Notes under the pieces: model-generated
Told to the model about the DNA's origin: nothing
What the model saw: only the letters and a program-made list of their open reading frames with translations
The model's database searches: none
Shown here: in pieces, positions 31,936 through 41,247 of the stretch
Numbering within the stretch: position 1 is the first letter of the stretch
Layout: each line of letters begins with the position of its first letter
Made by a program: the position numbers and the translations under genes
From: Micromonospora ferruginea
GTDB taxonomy: Bacteria; Actinomycetota; Actinomycetes; Mycobacteriales; Micromonosporaceae
DNA length: 64,000 nucleotides
Assembly (NCBI RefSeq): GCF_013694245.2
Contig: NZ_CP059322.2
Coordinates: 3,231,001-3,295,000, forward strand
Direction of reading: 5' to 3'

Positions 31936-34545
31936 GTGACCCGATCCCGTCGTCGGCTGGTCGCGCTCACCGCGGCCGCCGCGCTGGCCCTCACCGGCGC
32001 CACCGCCGGTCCGGCCCTTGCCGAAGTACCCCCGGACGCCCCCGAACAACTACGCAACGGCGACTTCAGCGCCGGCGTCTCCCCCTGGTTCTCCTACGGC
32101 ACCGGCGAGCTGGCGGTCACCGACGGCCGGCTCTGCACCACGGTCGCCGCCGGCACGGCGAACCCGTGGGACGCCGGCATCGGCCAGGACGCGGTGCCGC
32201 TGATCTCCGGCGCCGAGTACGAGCTGTCCTTCGACGTCTCCGCCACCCCCGGCGCGGCCCTCAAGGCCGTGCTCCAGCTCGGCAGCGCCCCCTACACGAC
32301 GTACGCGAGCGTCGACGCCACCGCGACCGGCACCGCCAAGCACGTCAGCACCACGTTCACCGCGCCGGCCGACAACGCGGGCGCCCAGCTCATCTTCCAG
32401 GTCGGCGGCAGCGCCCAGGCGCAGACGTTCTGCCTCGACAACGTGTCGCTGCGCGGCGGCGAGGCCGCCCCGCCGTACGAGCCGGACACCGGGCCCCGGG
32501 TCCGGGTCAACCAGGTCGGCTACCTGCCCGGCGGCCCCAAGCACGCCACCGTGGTCACCGACGCCACCGGGGCGCTGCGCTGGCAGCTCACGTCGGCCGC
32601 CGGCGCGGTGGTGGCCAGCGGCGAGACCACGCCGCGCGGGGTGGACGACGCCTCCGCGCAGAACGTGCAGACCGTCGACTTCTCCGCCTACCGCACGCCG
32701 GGCACCGGCTACACGCTGACCGTCGACGGCGAGACCAGCCACCCGTTCGACATCTCCGGCACGCTCTACGACCGGCTGCGCGCCGACTCGCTGCAGTTCT
32801 TCTACGCCCAGCGCAGCGGCATCGCGATCGACGGCGACCTGATCGGCGAGGAGTACGCCCGCCCGGCCGGCCACCTCGACGTCGCCCCCAACAAGGGTGA
32901 CACCGACGTGCCCTGCCAGCCCGGCGTCTGCGACTACAAGCTGGACGTGCGCGGCGGCTGGTACGACGCCGGCGACCACGGCAAGTACGTGGTCAACGGC
33001 GGCATCGCCACCTATCAGTTGCTGAACACGTTCGAGCGGACCAAGACCGCGGAGACCGCCGACGGCGGCGCGGCCCTCGGCGACGCCACGCTGCGGGTGC
33101 CCGAGCGCGGCAACGCCGTACCGGACGTCCTCGACGAGGCCCGCTGGGAGCTGGACTTCCTGATGCGGATGCAGGTGCCGGCCGGCAAGCCGCTGGCCGG
33201 GATGGTCCACCACAAGATCCACGACCAGAACTGGACCGGCCTGCCGCTCGCCCCGCAGGACGACCCGCAGCTTCGTGAGCTGCACCCGCCGTCCACCGCC
33301 GCCACGCTCAACCTGGCCGCCGTCGCCGCCCAGTGCGCGCGGCTGTTCGCCCCGTACGACGCCGCCTACGCGGCCCGCTGCGGCACCGCCGCGAAGACCG
33401 CGTACGCGGCGGCGAAGGCGCACCCGGCGATCTACGCCTCGGCCAGCGACGGCACCGGCGGCGGCGCGTACGACGACTCGAACGTCACCGACGAGTTCTA
33501 CTGGGCGGCGGTCGAGCTGTGGCTGACCACCGGCGACAAGGCCTACCTGGCCGACGTCACCGGCTCGCCGCTGCACACCGCCGACGTGTTCACCGCCAAC
33601 GGGGCGTTCGGCTGGCAGAGCGTGGCCGCGCTGGGCCGCCTCGACCTGGCCACCGTGCCGAACACGCTGCCGGCGGCGGAGAAGACCCGGATCCGCGCCT
33701 CGGTCACCGCCGCCGCGGACCGCTACCTGGCCACGGTCGCCGACCAGGCGTACGGGCTGGCGATGCCGGGCACCGCCGACGCGTACGTCTGGGGCAGCAA
33801 CAGCAACCTGGTGAACAACGCGATCGTGCTGGCCACCGCGTTCGACCTGAGCCGGGACGCGAAGTACCGCGACGGGGCGGTGCAGAGCGCCGACTACCTG
33901 TTCGGCCGCAACGCGCTGAACATGTCGTACGTGACCGGCTGGGGTGAGCAGAACGCGCACAACCAGCACAGCCGGATCTTCGGCAACCAGTTGGACCCGG
34001 CGCTGCCGAACCCGCCGGCCGGCTCGCTCGCCGGTGGCCCGAACGCCGCCCTCCAGGACCCGTACGCGGCGAACCTGCTGGCCGGCTGCGCGCCGATGTT
34101 CTGCTACGTCGACAACATCAACTCGTACGCGACCAACGAGGTGGCGATCAACTGGAACTCGGCGCTGGCCTGGCTCGCCTCGTTCCTGGCCGACCAGGGT
34201 GACGCGGCGGCCGTGCCGGCGCCCACCTGCGCGGTCACGTACACCACCCACGGGAGCTGGGCGACCGGCTTCACCACCCAGGTGACGGTGCGCAACACCG
34301 GCACGAAGGCGGTGAACGGGTGGAGCCTGCGGTGGGCCTTCACCACCGACCAGAAGGTCACGCACGCGTGGTCGGCGCAGGTCAGCCAGACCGGCGCCAC
34401 GGTGACCGCGAAGAACCTGCCGTGGAACGCCAAGCTGGCACCGGGCGCGTCCACCACGTTCGGCCTGAACGGCACGGGCTCCACCGCCCCCAACCCCGAC
34501 CCCACCCTGATCACCCTGAACGGAAAGGCCTGCACGGTCTCCTGA
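31936..34545 (+). CDS. Secreted GH9 endoglucanase with CBM4/9 and CBM2
   Basis: An 869-residue secreted cellulase. A Sec signal peptide (residues 1-29, ending GPALA) is followed by a CBM4/9-like module (about 35-180), the CelD-type Ig-like domain (188-275), the GH9 barrel (280-755) and a CBM2 (770-869) bounded by Cys residues. D344 and D347 in WYDAGD and E735 in TNEVAINWNS are the catalytic set. It should cut cellulose internally outside the cell. GTG 31936 follows AAGGAA. The CebR box implies induction by cello-oligosaccharides. Confidence 0.95.
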   Translation: MTRSRRRLVALTAAAALALTGATAGPALAEVPPDAPEQLRNGDFSAGVSPWFSYGTGELAVTDGRLCTTVAAGTANPWDAGIGQDAVPLISGAEYELSFDVSATPGAALKAVLQLGSAPYTTYASVDATATGTAKHVSTTFTAPADNAGAQLIFQVGGSAQAQTFCLDNVSLRGGEAAPPYEPDTGPRVRVNQVGYLPGGPKHATVVTDATGALRWQLTSAAGAVVASGETTPRGVDDASAQNVQTVDFSAYRTPGTGYTLTVDGETSHPFDISGTLYDRLRADSLQFFYAQRSGIAIDGDLIGEEYARPAGHLDVAPNKGDTDVPCQPGVCDYKLDVRGGWYDAGDHGKYVVNGGIATYQLLNTFERTKTAETADGGAALGDATLRVPERGNAVPDVLDEARWELDFLMRMQVPAGKPLAGMVHHKIHDQNWTGLPLAPQDDPQLRELHPPSTAATLNLAAVAAQCARLFAPYDAAYAARCGTAAKTAYAAAKAHPAIYASASDGTGGGAYDDSNVTDEFYWAAVELWLTTGDKAYLADVTGSPLHTADVFTANGAFGWQSVAALGRLDLATVPNTLPAAEKTRIRASVTAAADRYLATVADQAYGLAMPGTADAYVWGSNSNLVNNAIVLATAFDLSRDAKYRDGAVQSADYLFGRNALNMSYVTGWGEQNAHNQHSRIFGNQLDPALPNPPAGSLAGGPNAALQDPYAANLLAGCAPMFCYVDNINSYATNEVAINWNSALAWLASFLADQGDAAAVPAPTCAVTYTTHGSWATGFTTQVTVRNTGTKAVNGWSLRWAFTTDQKVTHAWSAQVSQTGATVTAKNLPWNAKLAPGASTTFGLNGTGSTAPNPDPTLITLNGKACTVS

Positions 34546-34561
34546 CGCCAACCGTTTCGTC

Positions 34562-34629
34562 GATCATGGAGTTGTGGCGCCCAGGATGTCGCTTCGGCGG
34601 CTTCCGTCCGGTGCCACAACTCCATGATC
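34562..34629. repeat. Palindromic hairpin repeat (GATCATGGAGTTGTGGC arms)
   Basis: Perfect 17-bp arms 34562-34578 and 34613-34629 with a 34-base centre lie 17 bases after the cellulase stop. It belongs to the family also seen at 37326, 50178 and 50279 and may act as a terminator. Confidence 0.85.
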
Positions 34630-34716
34630 AGCGCGGCGAGGCGAATCGCAATGGCGGAGGTCGGCGAGACCGCCGAGCCCGCCCACAAATGACCGGACCC
34701 CGGGTACGGTCCGCAG

Positions 34717-35037
34717 ATGGCGTATCTGCTGCTGGCGCTCGCGATCACGGCCGAGGTGATCGGCACCAGCCTGCTCAAGGCGAGCGACGGGTTCACCCGG
34801 CTCTGGCCGACGGTCGGCCTGGTGGCGTGTTACCTGACCGCGTTCGGGTTGCTCGCCCTCGTGGTCCGCGACGTCCCGGTCGGCGTGGCGTACGCGATCT
34901 GGTCCGGGCTGGGCACCGCCGCGATCATGGTGGTCGGTGCGGCGTTCCTGGGTGAGCCGCTGAGCGTGACGAAGGTGGTCGGCGCGGGCCTGGTCATCGC
35001 CGGCGTGGTGGTGCTCAACCTCGGCGGCGCCCACTGA
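34717..35037 (+). CDS. SMR-family multidrug efflux protein
   Basis: A 106-residue four-helix small multidrug resistance transporter, working as a dimer that exports cationic drugs or guanidinium-type compounds in exchange for protons. E13 in ITAEVIGTSLLKASDGF is the essential proton/substrate Glu, and YAIWSGLGTAAI matches the third helix. Single-gene SMR of the EmrE/QacE type rather than a paired system. TACGGT (34705-34710) lies six bases before the ATG. Confidence 0.92.
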   Translation: MAYLLLALAITAEVIGTSLLKASDGFTRLWPTVGLVACYLTAFGLLALVVRDVPVGVAYAIWSGLGTAAIMVVGAAFLGEPLSVTKVVGAGLVIAGVVVLNLGGAH

Positions 35038-35059
35038 CTCCGGCCTGATCAACTCGAGC

Positions 35060-35108
35060 TCGGCGACGTGGTGGCATCACGGCGACTCGAATGCCGCCAC
35101 GTCGCCGA
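35060..35108. repeat. Palindromic hairpin, 18-bp arms
   Basis: TCGGCGACGTGGTGGCAT (35060-35077) pairs with 35091-35108 with one mismatch around a 13-base loop. The arm sequence differs from the 34562 family, so it may be a separate element or the SMR terminator. Confidence 0.75.
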
Positions 35109-35168
35109 ACTGGTGTCGGTCACCGTAAACCGGTGGACGCGGACGGGCGCGTACGCGAGGGTGAGCGC

Positions 35169-36062
35169 GTGACCGGGGAGGCGGAAGGTCGAGTATGGGC
35201 GGGGATGCCGGCCGGCACCCGCGCGGCTCTCGCCGCACTCACCCCGGCCGACCTGCGGACGCTTCTGCTCACCGTGGCTCGTGACCGCGCCACGACCGTC
35301 CGGCCGGCTCAGGTGCTGCGACGCTGGCGGGAGGACCGGTTCGTCAGGCCGGCGACCACCGACCCGCGCGCGTTGTCCCGGGTGGAGGGACGGATCTGGG
35401 CGTTGCTGCCCGACGACGTGCAGGGGGTCGAGTTGTCGCCGGTGGCGCCGCTCGGCACCTGCGTCGCCGTCGCGCCGGTGAGCCAGCACCGGATCGTCTC
35501 CACCGTGCGCGCCACCGAGGTGGTCAGCGATCCGACGAACGCCCTGGCGGTCGAGGCCGCCGCGCGCCGGCGGCACGCCGACGAGGTGCATCTCGCCGCG
35601 GTGCACCGGGTGCTTCGCGCGCAGGACTTCGGCCCCGGCCGGTCCGCGCACTTCAGGCTCTGTGCGCTGGTCTCCACCGCGCGGGACACCGGTTCGGGGC
35701 GCACCGAGGCCCGGCTGCTCACCCGGCACCTGCGTTTTTGGCGTACGGTCCTGGCCGACCTGACCCCGGCCGCCGCGCCCCGGCTGCACGTCACGGCGCT
35801 CGACCCGGTGGTCGCCGAACGCCTCGCCGACACGGTCCGCCCGGCGCTCGGCCCCGGTCCGGTCCCGTTGCACGACGAGCCCCGGCGGCAACACGGGCAC
35901 GGCTACTACCGGGGAGCCGCGCTGCGGCTCACCCTGGCCGACGGCGAGGACGAGGTCGGCGACGGCGGCTTCACCGACTGGACCTCCCGTCTGCTGGGCG
36001 ACGCCAAGGAACGCTGTCTCGTCTCGTGCCTCGCCACCGAACGCCTGCCGCCGCCCGGCTGA
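35169..36062 (+). CDS. Hypothetical protein, unknown family
   Basis: A 297-residue soluble protein I cannot assign. It has an N-terminal helical part (LAALTPADLRTLLLTVARDRA), then LSRVEGRIWALLPDD and VELSPVAPLGTCVAVAPVSQ, then TVRATEVVSDPTNALAVEAA and HFRLCALVSTARDTGSG. This order of strands and loops is reminiscent of class II aminoacyl-tRNA-synthetase-like folds (as in HisRS/HisZ), but the likeness is weak and by eye only. GTG 35169 follows GAGGGTGAG. No signal or membrane segment. Confidence 0.7.
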   Translation: MTGEAEGRVWAGMPAGTRAALAALTPADLRTLLLTVARDRATTVRPAQVLRRWREDRFVRPATTDPRALSRVEGRIWALLPDDVQGVELSPVAPLGTCVAVAPVSQHRIVSTVRATEVVSDPTNALAVEAAARRRHADEVHLAAVHRVLRAQDFGPGRSAHFRLCALVSTARDTGSGRTEARLLTRHLRFWRTVLADLTPAAAPRLHVTALDPVVAERLADTVRPALGPGPVPLHDEPRRQHGHGYYRGAALRLTLADGEDEVGDGGFTDWTSRLLGDAKERCLVSCLATERLPPPG

Positions 36063-36121
36063 CCGGATCGCCGCGACCGCCGGCGGCCTCACCGCTACAC
36101 GCCCAACCTCGACACAACCGT

Positions 36122-36637
36122 TCAGCCGACCGGCCGGCGCATCGCCATCCGGTCGGCCGGGTCGAGCCCGAGCGCCGCCTCGGCCGCGAGCAGCCCGACC
36201 AGCCCCGGGGTCAGCTCGGACGCGGCCAGCTCGCGGAAGCCGCAGCGCGCGTAGTACGGCCCGTTCCACGGCACCGACCGGAACGTGGTCAGCGTCAACG
36301 CCGGCAGGCCCGCCCCGGCCGCCCACCGCGCCACCTCGTCCAGCAGTCTCCGTCCGATGCCGCGCCGCGCGTACGCCGGGTCGACGCTGAGCTGCTGCAC
36401 GTGCGCGGCCCCGTCGACGAGGTCGACGAGTGCGAACGCGATCGGGCGGTCGGCCGGGTCGACCGTCACCCACAACCGGCCGGCGCGCTGCCCGGCGGCC
36501 AACGCCTCCCGCGGCAGCGGTGGCATGTCGGCCACCCGGGCCATGCCGATCTCCCGGAACGGGGCGCCGGAGGCCACCTCGATCCGCTGCACCTCGGCCA
36601 GCTCGTCGGGCCGGGCGATCCTGCTGCTGTGCTCCAC
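36122..36637 (-). CDS. GNAT family N-acetyltransferase
   Basis: A 171-residue GCN5-type acetyltransferase that would move acetyl from acetyl-CoA to an unknown amine. The acetyl-CoA loop is [20 protein letters not shown], followed by the [15 protein letters not shown] strand-helix. GTG 36637 fits the start of the fold ([20 protein letters not shown]); CAGGGT seven bases upstream on the minus strand may be its -10. It is divergent from the HAD gene at 36699, with 61 bases between starts. Confidence 0.88.
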   Translation of the reverse strand: MEHSSRIARPDELAEVQRIEVASGAPFREIGMARVADMPPLPREALAAGQRAGRLWVTVDPADRPIAFALVDLVDGAAHVQQLSVDPAYARRGIGRRLLDEVARWAAGAGLPALTLTTFRSVPWNGPYYARCGFRELAASELTPGLVGLLAAEAALGLDPADRMAMRRPVG

Positions 36638-36698
36638 GGCGCCGACCCTGGCAGAGCGGGCCGGACGGGGCGAGCGGATTTCGGCGTACCCTGCACCG

Positions 36699-37484
36699 GT
36701 GACCCTCCCGCTGCCGGCCGGCGACTTCCGCGCGTACCTGTTCGACTGCGACGGCACGATCGTCGACTCGATGCCGGTGCACCACCGGGCCTGGTGCGCG
36801 GCGCTGGGCGAGTGGGGCTGCGAGTTCCCGGAGGACCTGTTCTACGCCTGGGGCGGCCGGCCGGTCGCCGACATCGTCGTGGACCTCAACCGGCGGCACG
36901 GGCTGACCATGCCGGTCGAGGCGGTGGCCCGCCGCCGGGAGGACCTGTTCCAGGAGCTGCTGCCCGGGGTGACCGCGGTGCCGGAGGTGCTGGCGCACAT
37001 CGAGCACGCGCACGGCCGACTGCCGTTCGCGGTCGTCTCCGGCAGCACCCGGGAGTCGGTGACCGCCTCGCTCACCGCGCTCGGCCTGCTCGACCGTTTC
37101 GACACGCTGGTCTGCGCCGAGGACTGCGCCCGCCCCAAGCCCGATCCGGAGGGTTACCTGCTGGCCGCCCGACGGCTCGGCGTGGCCCCGGCCGACTGCC
37201 TGGTCTTCGAGGACACCACCCTCGGCGTCGAGGCCGCCACGGCCGCCGGCATGCCCTCCGTCCGGGTCCCCACCCCGCACCCGCACCCACAGGTCCTGAC
37301 CGCGCCCCTCCGCCCCACCGATTCTCGTCGATCTTGGAGTTGTGGTGCCTGGCACGCGTTGAATGCCGGGTTTGTCAAGCACCACAACTGCAAGATCGAC
37401 GGGCGCGGGCGGGGAGGACGGACGCGGGTCGGTGTGAGCGGCGTCGCGGTGGTGGGGGCCTCGGCGGGGAGGCGCTGCGTCTAG
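36699..37484 (+). CDS. HAD phosphatase (beta-phosphoglucomutase-like) with repeat-derived tail
   Basis: A 261-residue HAD-IA hydrolase: [18 protein letters not shown] is motif I and cap start, VVSGSTRES motif [16 protein letters not shown] motif [19 protein letters not shown] motif IV. The fold should end near residue 208. The reading frame then runs through a palindromic repeat (37326-37401), adding about 52 residues ([18 protein letters not shown]...) unlike any domain. TACCCT (36687-36692) is six bases before GTG 36699, a leaderless layout. The natural stop was probably displaced by the repeat. Confidence 0.85.
   Translation: MTLPLPAGDFRAYLFDCDGTIVDSMPVHHRAWCAALGEWGCEFPEDLFYAWGGRPVADIVVDLNRRHGLTMPVEAVARRREDLFQELLPGVTAVPEVLAHIEHAHGRLPFAVVSGSTRESVTASLTALGLLDRFDTLVCAEDCARPKPDPEGYLLAARRLGVAPADCLVFEDTTLGVEAATAAGMPSVRVPTPHPHPQVLTAPLRPTDSRRSWSCGAWHALNAGFVKHHNCKIDGRGRGGRTRVGVSGVAVVGASAGRRCV
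37326..37401. repeat. Palindromic hairpin repeat inside the HAD reading frame
   Basis: Arms 37326-37348 and 37379-37401 (23 bp, one mismatch; CGTCGATCTTGGAGTTGTGG start). Same family as 34562, 50178 and 50279, but read through in the frame of the upstream gene. Confidence 0.85.
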
Positions 37485-37532
37485 CGTCGGGAGGATGACT
37501 GTCGATGAGGACGTCGTGCCGGTCCGGCGCGG

Positions 37533-38817
37533 GTGAGGGTCGTCCCGGCGTCCGGGGCGCTGCGCACCCTGGCGTTCGCCACCCTGGCCAACACCGTGGG
37601 CACCGGGCTGTGGCTGGCCGGCGGCGCGCTCTACCTGACCCGGGACGTCGAACTCTCCCCCGCCTCGGTGGGCGCCGGGCTGACCGTCGCCGGCGTGGTC
37701 GGGCTGACCGCCAGCGTGCCGATGGGCGGGCTGGCCGACCGGTGGGACCCGCGCACGCTACGCGCCGCCCTCCAGGTGGGCCAGGCGCTCGTCGCCGCGG
37801 CGTACCTGCTCGTCGACTCGCTCCCGACGTTCCTGGTGGTGGCGGTGCCGGAGGCGCTGCTGGCCGCCGGCAACCTGGCGGTACGGGCGGCGTTGGTGGC
37901 CGCGGTCGGCGGCCCGACCGGTCGGGTGCACGCGTTCGCCACCCTGCGCGCGGTGGCGAACCTGGGCATCAGCGTGGGCACCGGCCTGGCCGGGTTCGCG
38001 CTGGCGGTGGACACCCACCGGGCGTACCAGGTGCTCGTGGTCGGCAACGCGGTCACCTACCTGGTCTCGGCGGCGCTGCTGCTGCGGCTGCCGGCGCAGG
38101 CGCCCGGCGGCGTCCCCCCGGCCCGCGGGCGGCGGGACGCGGCGGGCCGGGCCGTTGCGGGACGGCCGGTTCCTGGCGGTGAGCGGCGCGTCGGCGGTGC
38201 TCGGCACGCACGTCACCGTGCTGGTGCTGGTCGTGCCGCTGTGGACGGTGGGCCGGGCCGGCGCGCCGCCGCCGGTGGTGTCGGCGGTGCTGCTCGTCAA
38301 CACGGTGCTCACCGTGCTGCTCGCGGTGCGGCTGAGCCGGGGCGCGGACACCGCCGCCCCGGCCGCCGGCAAGCTGCGCCGGGCCGGGCTGGTGCTGGCC
38401 GCCGCGAGCCCGCTGTACGCGGTGACCGCCGGGTTGCCGGTGCTCCCGGCGGTGGTGCTGCTGCTGGTGGCGACCGCGGTGTGGACGGTGGGCGACCTGT
38501 GGCACGGGTCGGCCGGGGCGGGCCTCGCCTACGACCTGGCCCCGCCCGGGGCGATCGGCGCCTACCAGGGGGCGGACGGGTTGCTCGCCGGGCTGGCCCA
38601 GGCGCTCGGCCGTGGCCTGCTCACGCTGCTGGTGCTGGGCGGGGGCGTGGCCGGCTGGCTGGTGCTCGGCGCGGTGTACGCGGTCGTCGGGCTGGCCGCC
38701 CCGACGCTGGCCCGCCGCGCGGTGGCGAGCCGCCCGGCGCCGACCGGCGCGGCGGCGAGCCGCCCGGCGCCCGCCGGGGAGCAGGACGCCACCGGGCAGC
38801 CCGTCGCATCCGGATAG
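37533..38817 (+). pseudogene. MFS transporter split by a frameshift near 38114
   Basis: The N-terminal half (37533 to about 38110) encodes six helices in one frame (LAFATLANTVGTGLWLAGGA; MGGLADRWDPRTLRAAL is the loop 2-3 motif). The C-terminal half continues in the +1 frame from about 38116 to 38817 (LRDGRFLAVSGASAVLGT, GTHVTVLVLVVPLW). The halves together make about 428 residues and 12 helices, a complete major-facilitator permease. A run of six C at 38114-38119 is the likely site. It may be a real break or a read error. ATG 37495 starts a 13-codon frame that overlaps the GTG at 37533, so the N-terminus is also unsure. Confidence 0.7.
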
Positions 38818-38829
38818 CAGGATGACGGC

Positions 38830-39363
38830 ATGACCGAACGGGGAGACATCACCATCCGACCGGGCGGCCCGGCGGACGCGCCGATCGTGCTGCGGCTGTT
38901 CGACAGCGCCATCGCCTGGCTGACCGAACGCGGCCGGCCGGAGCAGTGGGGCACCGACGCGGCCTCGACCGATCCGCGCCGGATCGACCAGGCCGAGGGC
39001 TACGCCCACGGCGACGGCCTGTGGTTCGCCGAGATCGACGGCACGGCGGCCGGTGCGCTGGTGGTCGGCGCGGCGACGGAGTACGTGCCGGCGGCCACCG
39101 AGCCCGAGCTGTACGTGAACCTGCTGGTCACGGACCGGGCGTACGCGGGCCGGGGGGTCGGCGCGCGGCTGCTGGCGCACGCGGCGGACCTGGCCCGCGA
39201 GCGCGGGCTGGGCCTGCTGCGGGTGGACTGCTTCCGCAGCCCGGACCGGGCGCTGGTGCGCTTCTACGAGGGCTGCGGCTTCACCGCCACCGACCCGTTC
39301 ACGGTGGTCCGGCCGGGTCGGCCGCCGTGGCCGGGGCAGGTGCTGGCCCGCCGGCTCGACTGA
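38830..39363 (+). CDS. GNAT family N-acetyltransferase
   Basis: A 177-residue acetyltransferase: the substrate strand is IVLRLFDSAIAWLTERG, the acetyl-CoA loop VNLLVTDRAYAGRGVGARLL, then GLGLLRVDCFRSPDRALVRF and the C-terminal FYEGCGFTATDPF. The substrate is unknown. It begins 12 bases after the MFS C-terminal half, so it may be co-transcribed with the transporter. It is a distant relative of the GNAT gene at 36122. Confidence 0.88.
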   Translation: MTERGDITIRPGGPADAPIVLRLFDSAIAWLTERGRPEQWGTDAASTDPRRIDQAEGYAHGDGLWFAEIDGTAAGALVVGAATEYVPAATEPELYVNLLVTDRAYAGRGVGARLLAHAADLARERGLGLLRVDCFRSPDRALVRFYEGCGFTATDPFTVVRPGRPPWPGQVLARRLD

Positions 39364-39375
39364 GCGCCGCCGACG

Positions 39376-39633
39376 TCAGCCGATCTCCTCGTCGACGAAG
39401 CACCAGCGCCACGACTCCCCGGGCTCGATCGAGCGCATCACCGGGTGTCCGGCCGACTCGTAGTGCTTGCTGGCGTGCTGGTAGGGCGAGGAGTCGCAGC
39501 AGCCCACGTGCCCGCAGCTCAGGCAGGCGCGCAGGTGCACCCAGTCCCGGTTGCCGACGGCCACGCAGTCCGGGCACTCGGTGGTGGTGACCGGCTCGGC
39601 GTCACCGGTGTCGGTCAGGTGCTGGCAGCTCAT
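39376..39633 (-). CDS. UBP-type zinc finger protein
   Basis: An 85-residue protein made of a single UBP zinc finger. Cys/His ligands occur in CPDCVAVG, LRACLSCGHVGCCDSSPYQH and SKHYESAGHPVM, and ESWRWCFVDEE closes the domain, as in eukaryotic deubiquitinase fingers that bind a free C-terminal di-glycine. Bacteria lack ubiquitin, so its ligand is unknown. The ATG overlaps the antiporter stop in an ATGA at 39630-39633, which makes it a translationally coupled partner of that antiporter. Confidence 0.92.
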   Translation of the reverse strand: MSCQHLTDTGDAEPVTTTECPDCVAVGNRDWVHLRACLSCGHVGCCDSSPYQHASKHYESAGHPVMRSIEPGESWRWCFVDEEIG

Positions 39634-41210
39634 TCGGCAACCTCCTGTCGTAGCAGGGACTCCTCCAGGTCCAGATCACGGTAGGCGCGGGTGAGCACCT
39701 CCTCCGGGATCTGGCCGGAGTCGCGGGCGGCCCGGAACACCTCCCGCTCGGCGTCGATCATCTCCTGTCGCAGCCGCGCGTACGCCTGGGAGGGGGTCTC
39801 CCGGTCGGTGCCGCCGAGCCGTTCCCAGGCCATGTTGGACCGGGACGTGGTCAACCCGCGCAGCCGCTCCACCACGGCCGGCGGCGCGTCGTCGGCCATC
39901 GCGTCGAGCCGTTCGAGGGCGGCCCGGCTGGCCCGCTGCTGCACGCCGGCGGCGGAGAGCGCGTCCTGCACCGGGTCGTCCGGGGGCAGTCGCAGCCGCC
40001 GGGCCAGCCAGGGCAGCGTGGCGCCCTGCCCGACCAGGGTCGCCACGATCACCGCGAAGGCCAGCCAGATGAGCAGCGCACGCGGGTACGGCCGGTCGTC
40101 GGCGAGGGTGAGCGGCAGGCCCAGCGCGGCGGCCAGGGTCACCACGCCGCGCATGCCGGCCCAGCCGATGACGATGGGGAACTGCACCGGCGGGGCGGGG
40201 TCGCGCTGCCGCACCCGGGGCACCAGCCGGGCCAGGTAGGTGGCCGGGAACATCCAGACGAACCGGGCCAGGAAGACGGCGACCAGCACCCCGGCGGTGA
40301 TCGCGACCAGCGACCCGAACGGTTCGTCGAGGTCGCGCACGACCTCGGGCAGTTGCAGCCCGACCAGCAGGAACACCAGCCCTTCCAGCAGGAACTGGAT
40401 CAGCCGCCAGAACGCGGTCACCTGCAGGCGGGAGGCGGCCGACATGAGCATCGGCAGCTTGTGCCCGATGCCGAGCCCGGTCACCACCACCGCGACCACG
40501 CCGGAGGCGTGGATCTCCTCGGCGGCGTACACCACGGCGAACGGCACGATCAGCGACAGCGCGTTGTCGAGCACCGGGTCGGTGATGAGCTTGTGCAGGT
40601 AGCCGAAGACCACGACGCCGAGCAGCCCGACCACGATGCCGCCGCCGGCGGCGACCAGCACCTCCCGGGCCACCTCGCCGACGCCGACACCGCCGCTGCT
40701 GGCGGTGGCGGCGACGATCGCCACCCGCAGCAGCACCAGCGCGGTGGCGTCGTTGACCAGGCTCTCGCCCTCCAGGATGGTGACCACCCGCCGGGGCAGC
40801 CCGACCCGGCGGGCCACCGCGGTGGCGGCGACCGCGTCGGGCGGCGCCACCACCGCGCCCAGCGCCAGGCAGATCGCGTACGGCAGGTCGGGCAGGAACA
40901 GGTGCACGACGGTGCCCACCACGAACGCGGTGAAGATCACCAGCCCGACCGCGAGCAGCAGGATCGGCCGCAGGTTGAGCCGGAACGCCGGCACCGAGGT
41001 GTTCACCGCCGCCACGTAGAGCAGCGGCGGCAGGATGCCGACGAGCACCAGGTCCGGGTCGAGCCGCACGTGCGGGAAGAACGGCAGGAAGGACAGCGCG
41101 AGGCCGAGTACGACGAGCAGGATCGGGGCGAGCAACCCGAGCCGGCGGGCCAGCGCCGCGCCGAACGTGGCGATCGCGAGGATCACCACGACCTCGAACA
41201 GAGCTTCCAT
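39630..41210 (-). CDS. CPA1-family Na+/H+ antiporter
   Basis: A 526-residue antiporter with about 12 helices followed by a soluble helical tail of about 120 residues. PPDAVAATAVARRVGLP and EGESLVNDATALVLLRVA carry the conserved ion-binding residues (D and ND), FLLEGLVFLLVGLQLPEV lies in helix 10, and WAGMRGVVTLAAALGLP in helix 11. TAGGCT (minus strand 41224-41219) is eight bases before the ATG, a leaderless layout. The coupled UBP zinc finger may sense or tether the tail. Confidence 0.92.
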   Translation of the reverse strand: MEALFEVVVILAIATFGAALARRLGLLAPILLVVLGLALSFLPFFPHVRLDPDLVLVGILPPLLYVAAVNTSVPAFRLNLRPILLLAVGLVIFTAFVVGTVVHLFLPDLPYAICLALGAVVAPPDAVAATAVARRVGLPRRVVTILEGESLVNDATALVLLRVAIVAATASSGGVGVGEVAREVLVAAGGGIVVGLLGVVVFGYLHKLITDPVLDNALSLIVPFAVVYAAEEIHASGVVAVVVTGLGIGHKLPMLMSAASRLQVTAFWRLIQFLLEGLVFLLVGLQLPEVVRDLDEPFGSLVAITAGVLVAVFLARFVWMFPATYLARLVPRVRQRDPAPPVQFPIVIGWAGMRGVVTLAAALGLPLTLADDRPYPRALLIWLAFAVIVATLVGQGATLPWLARRLRLPPDDPVQDALSAAGVQQRASRAALERLDAMADDAPPAVVERLRGLTTSRSNMAWERLGGTDRETPSQAYARLRQEMIDAEREVFRAARDSGQIPEEVLTRAYRDLDLEESLLRQEVAE

Positions 41211-41247
41211 GGGGTACGAGCCTAGGCGTCCCCGGTTCCGCGTGTGA

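Noticed and set aside
35049..37385. A minus-strand open frame of about 780 codons
   Set aside because: It runs antisense to the unknown protein at 35169 and to the HAD gene, and shows no domain; the GNAT gene explains the minus strand here.
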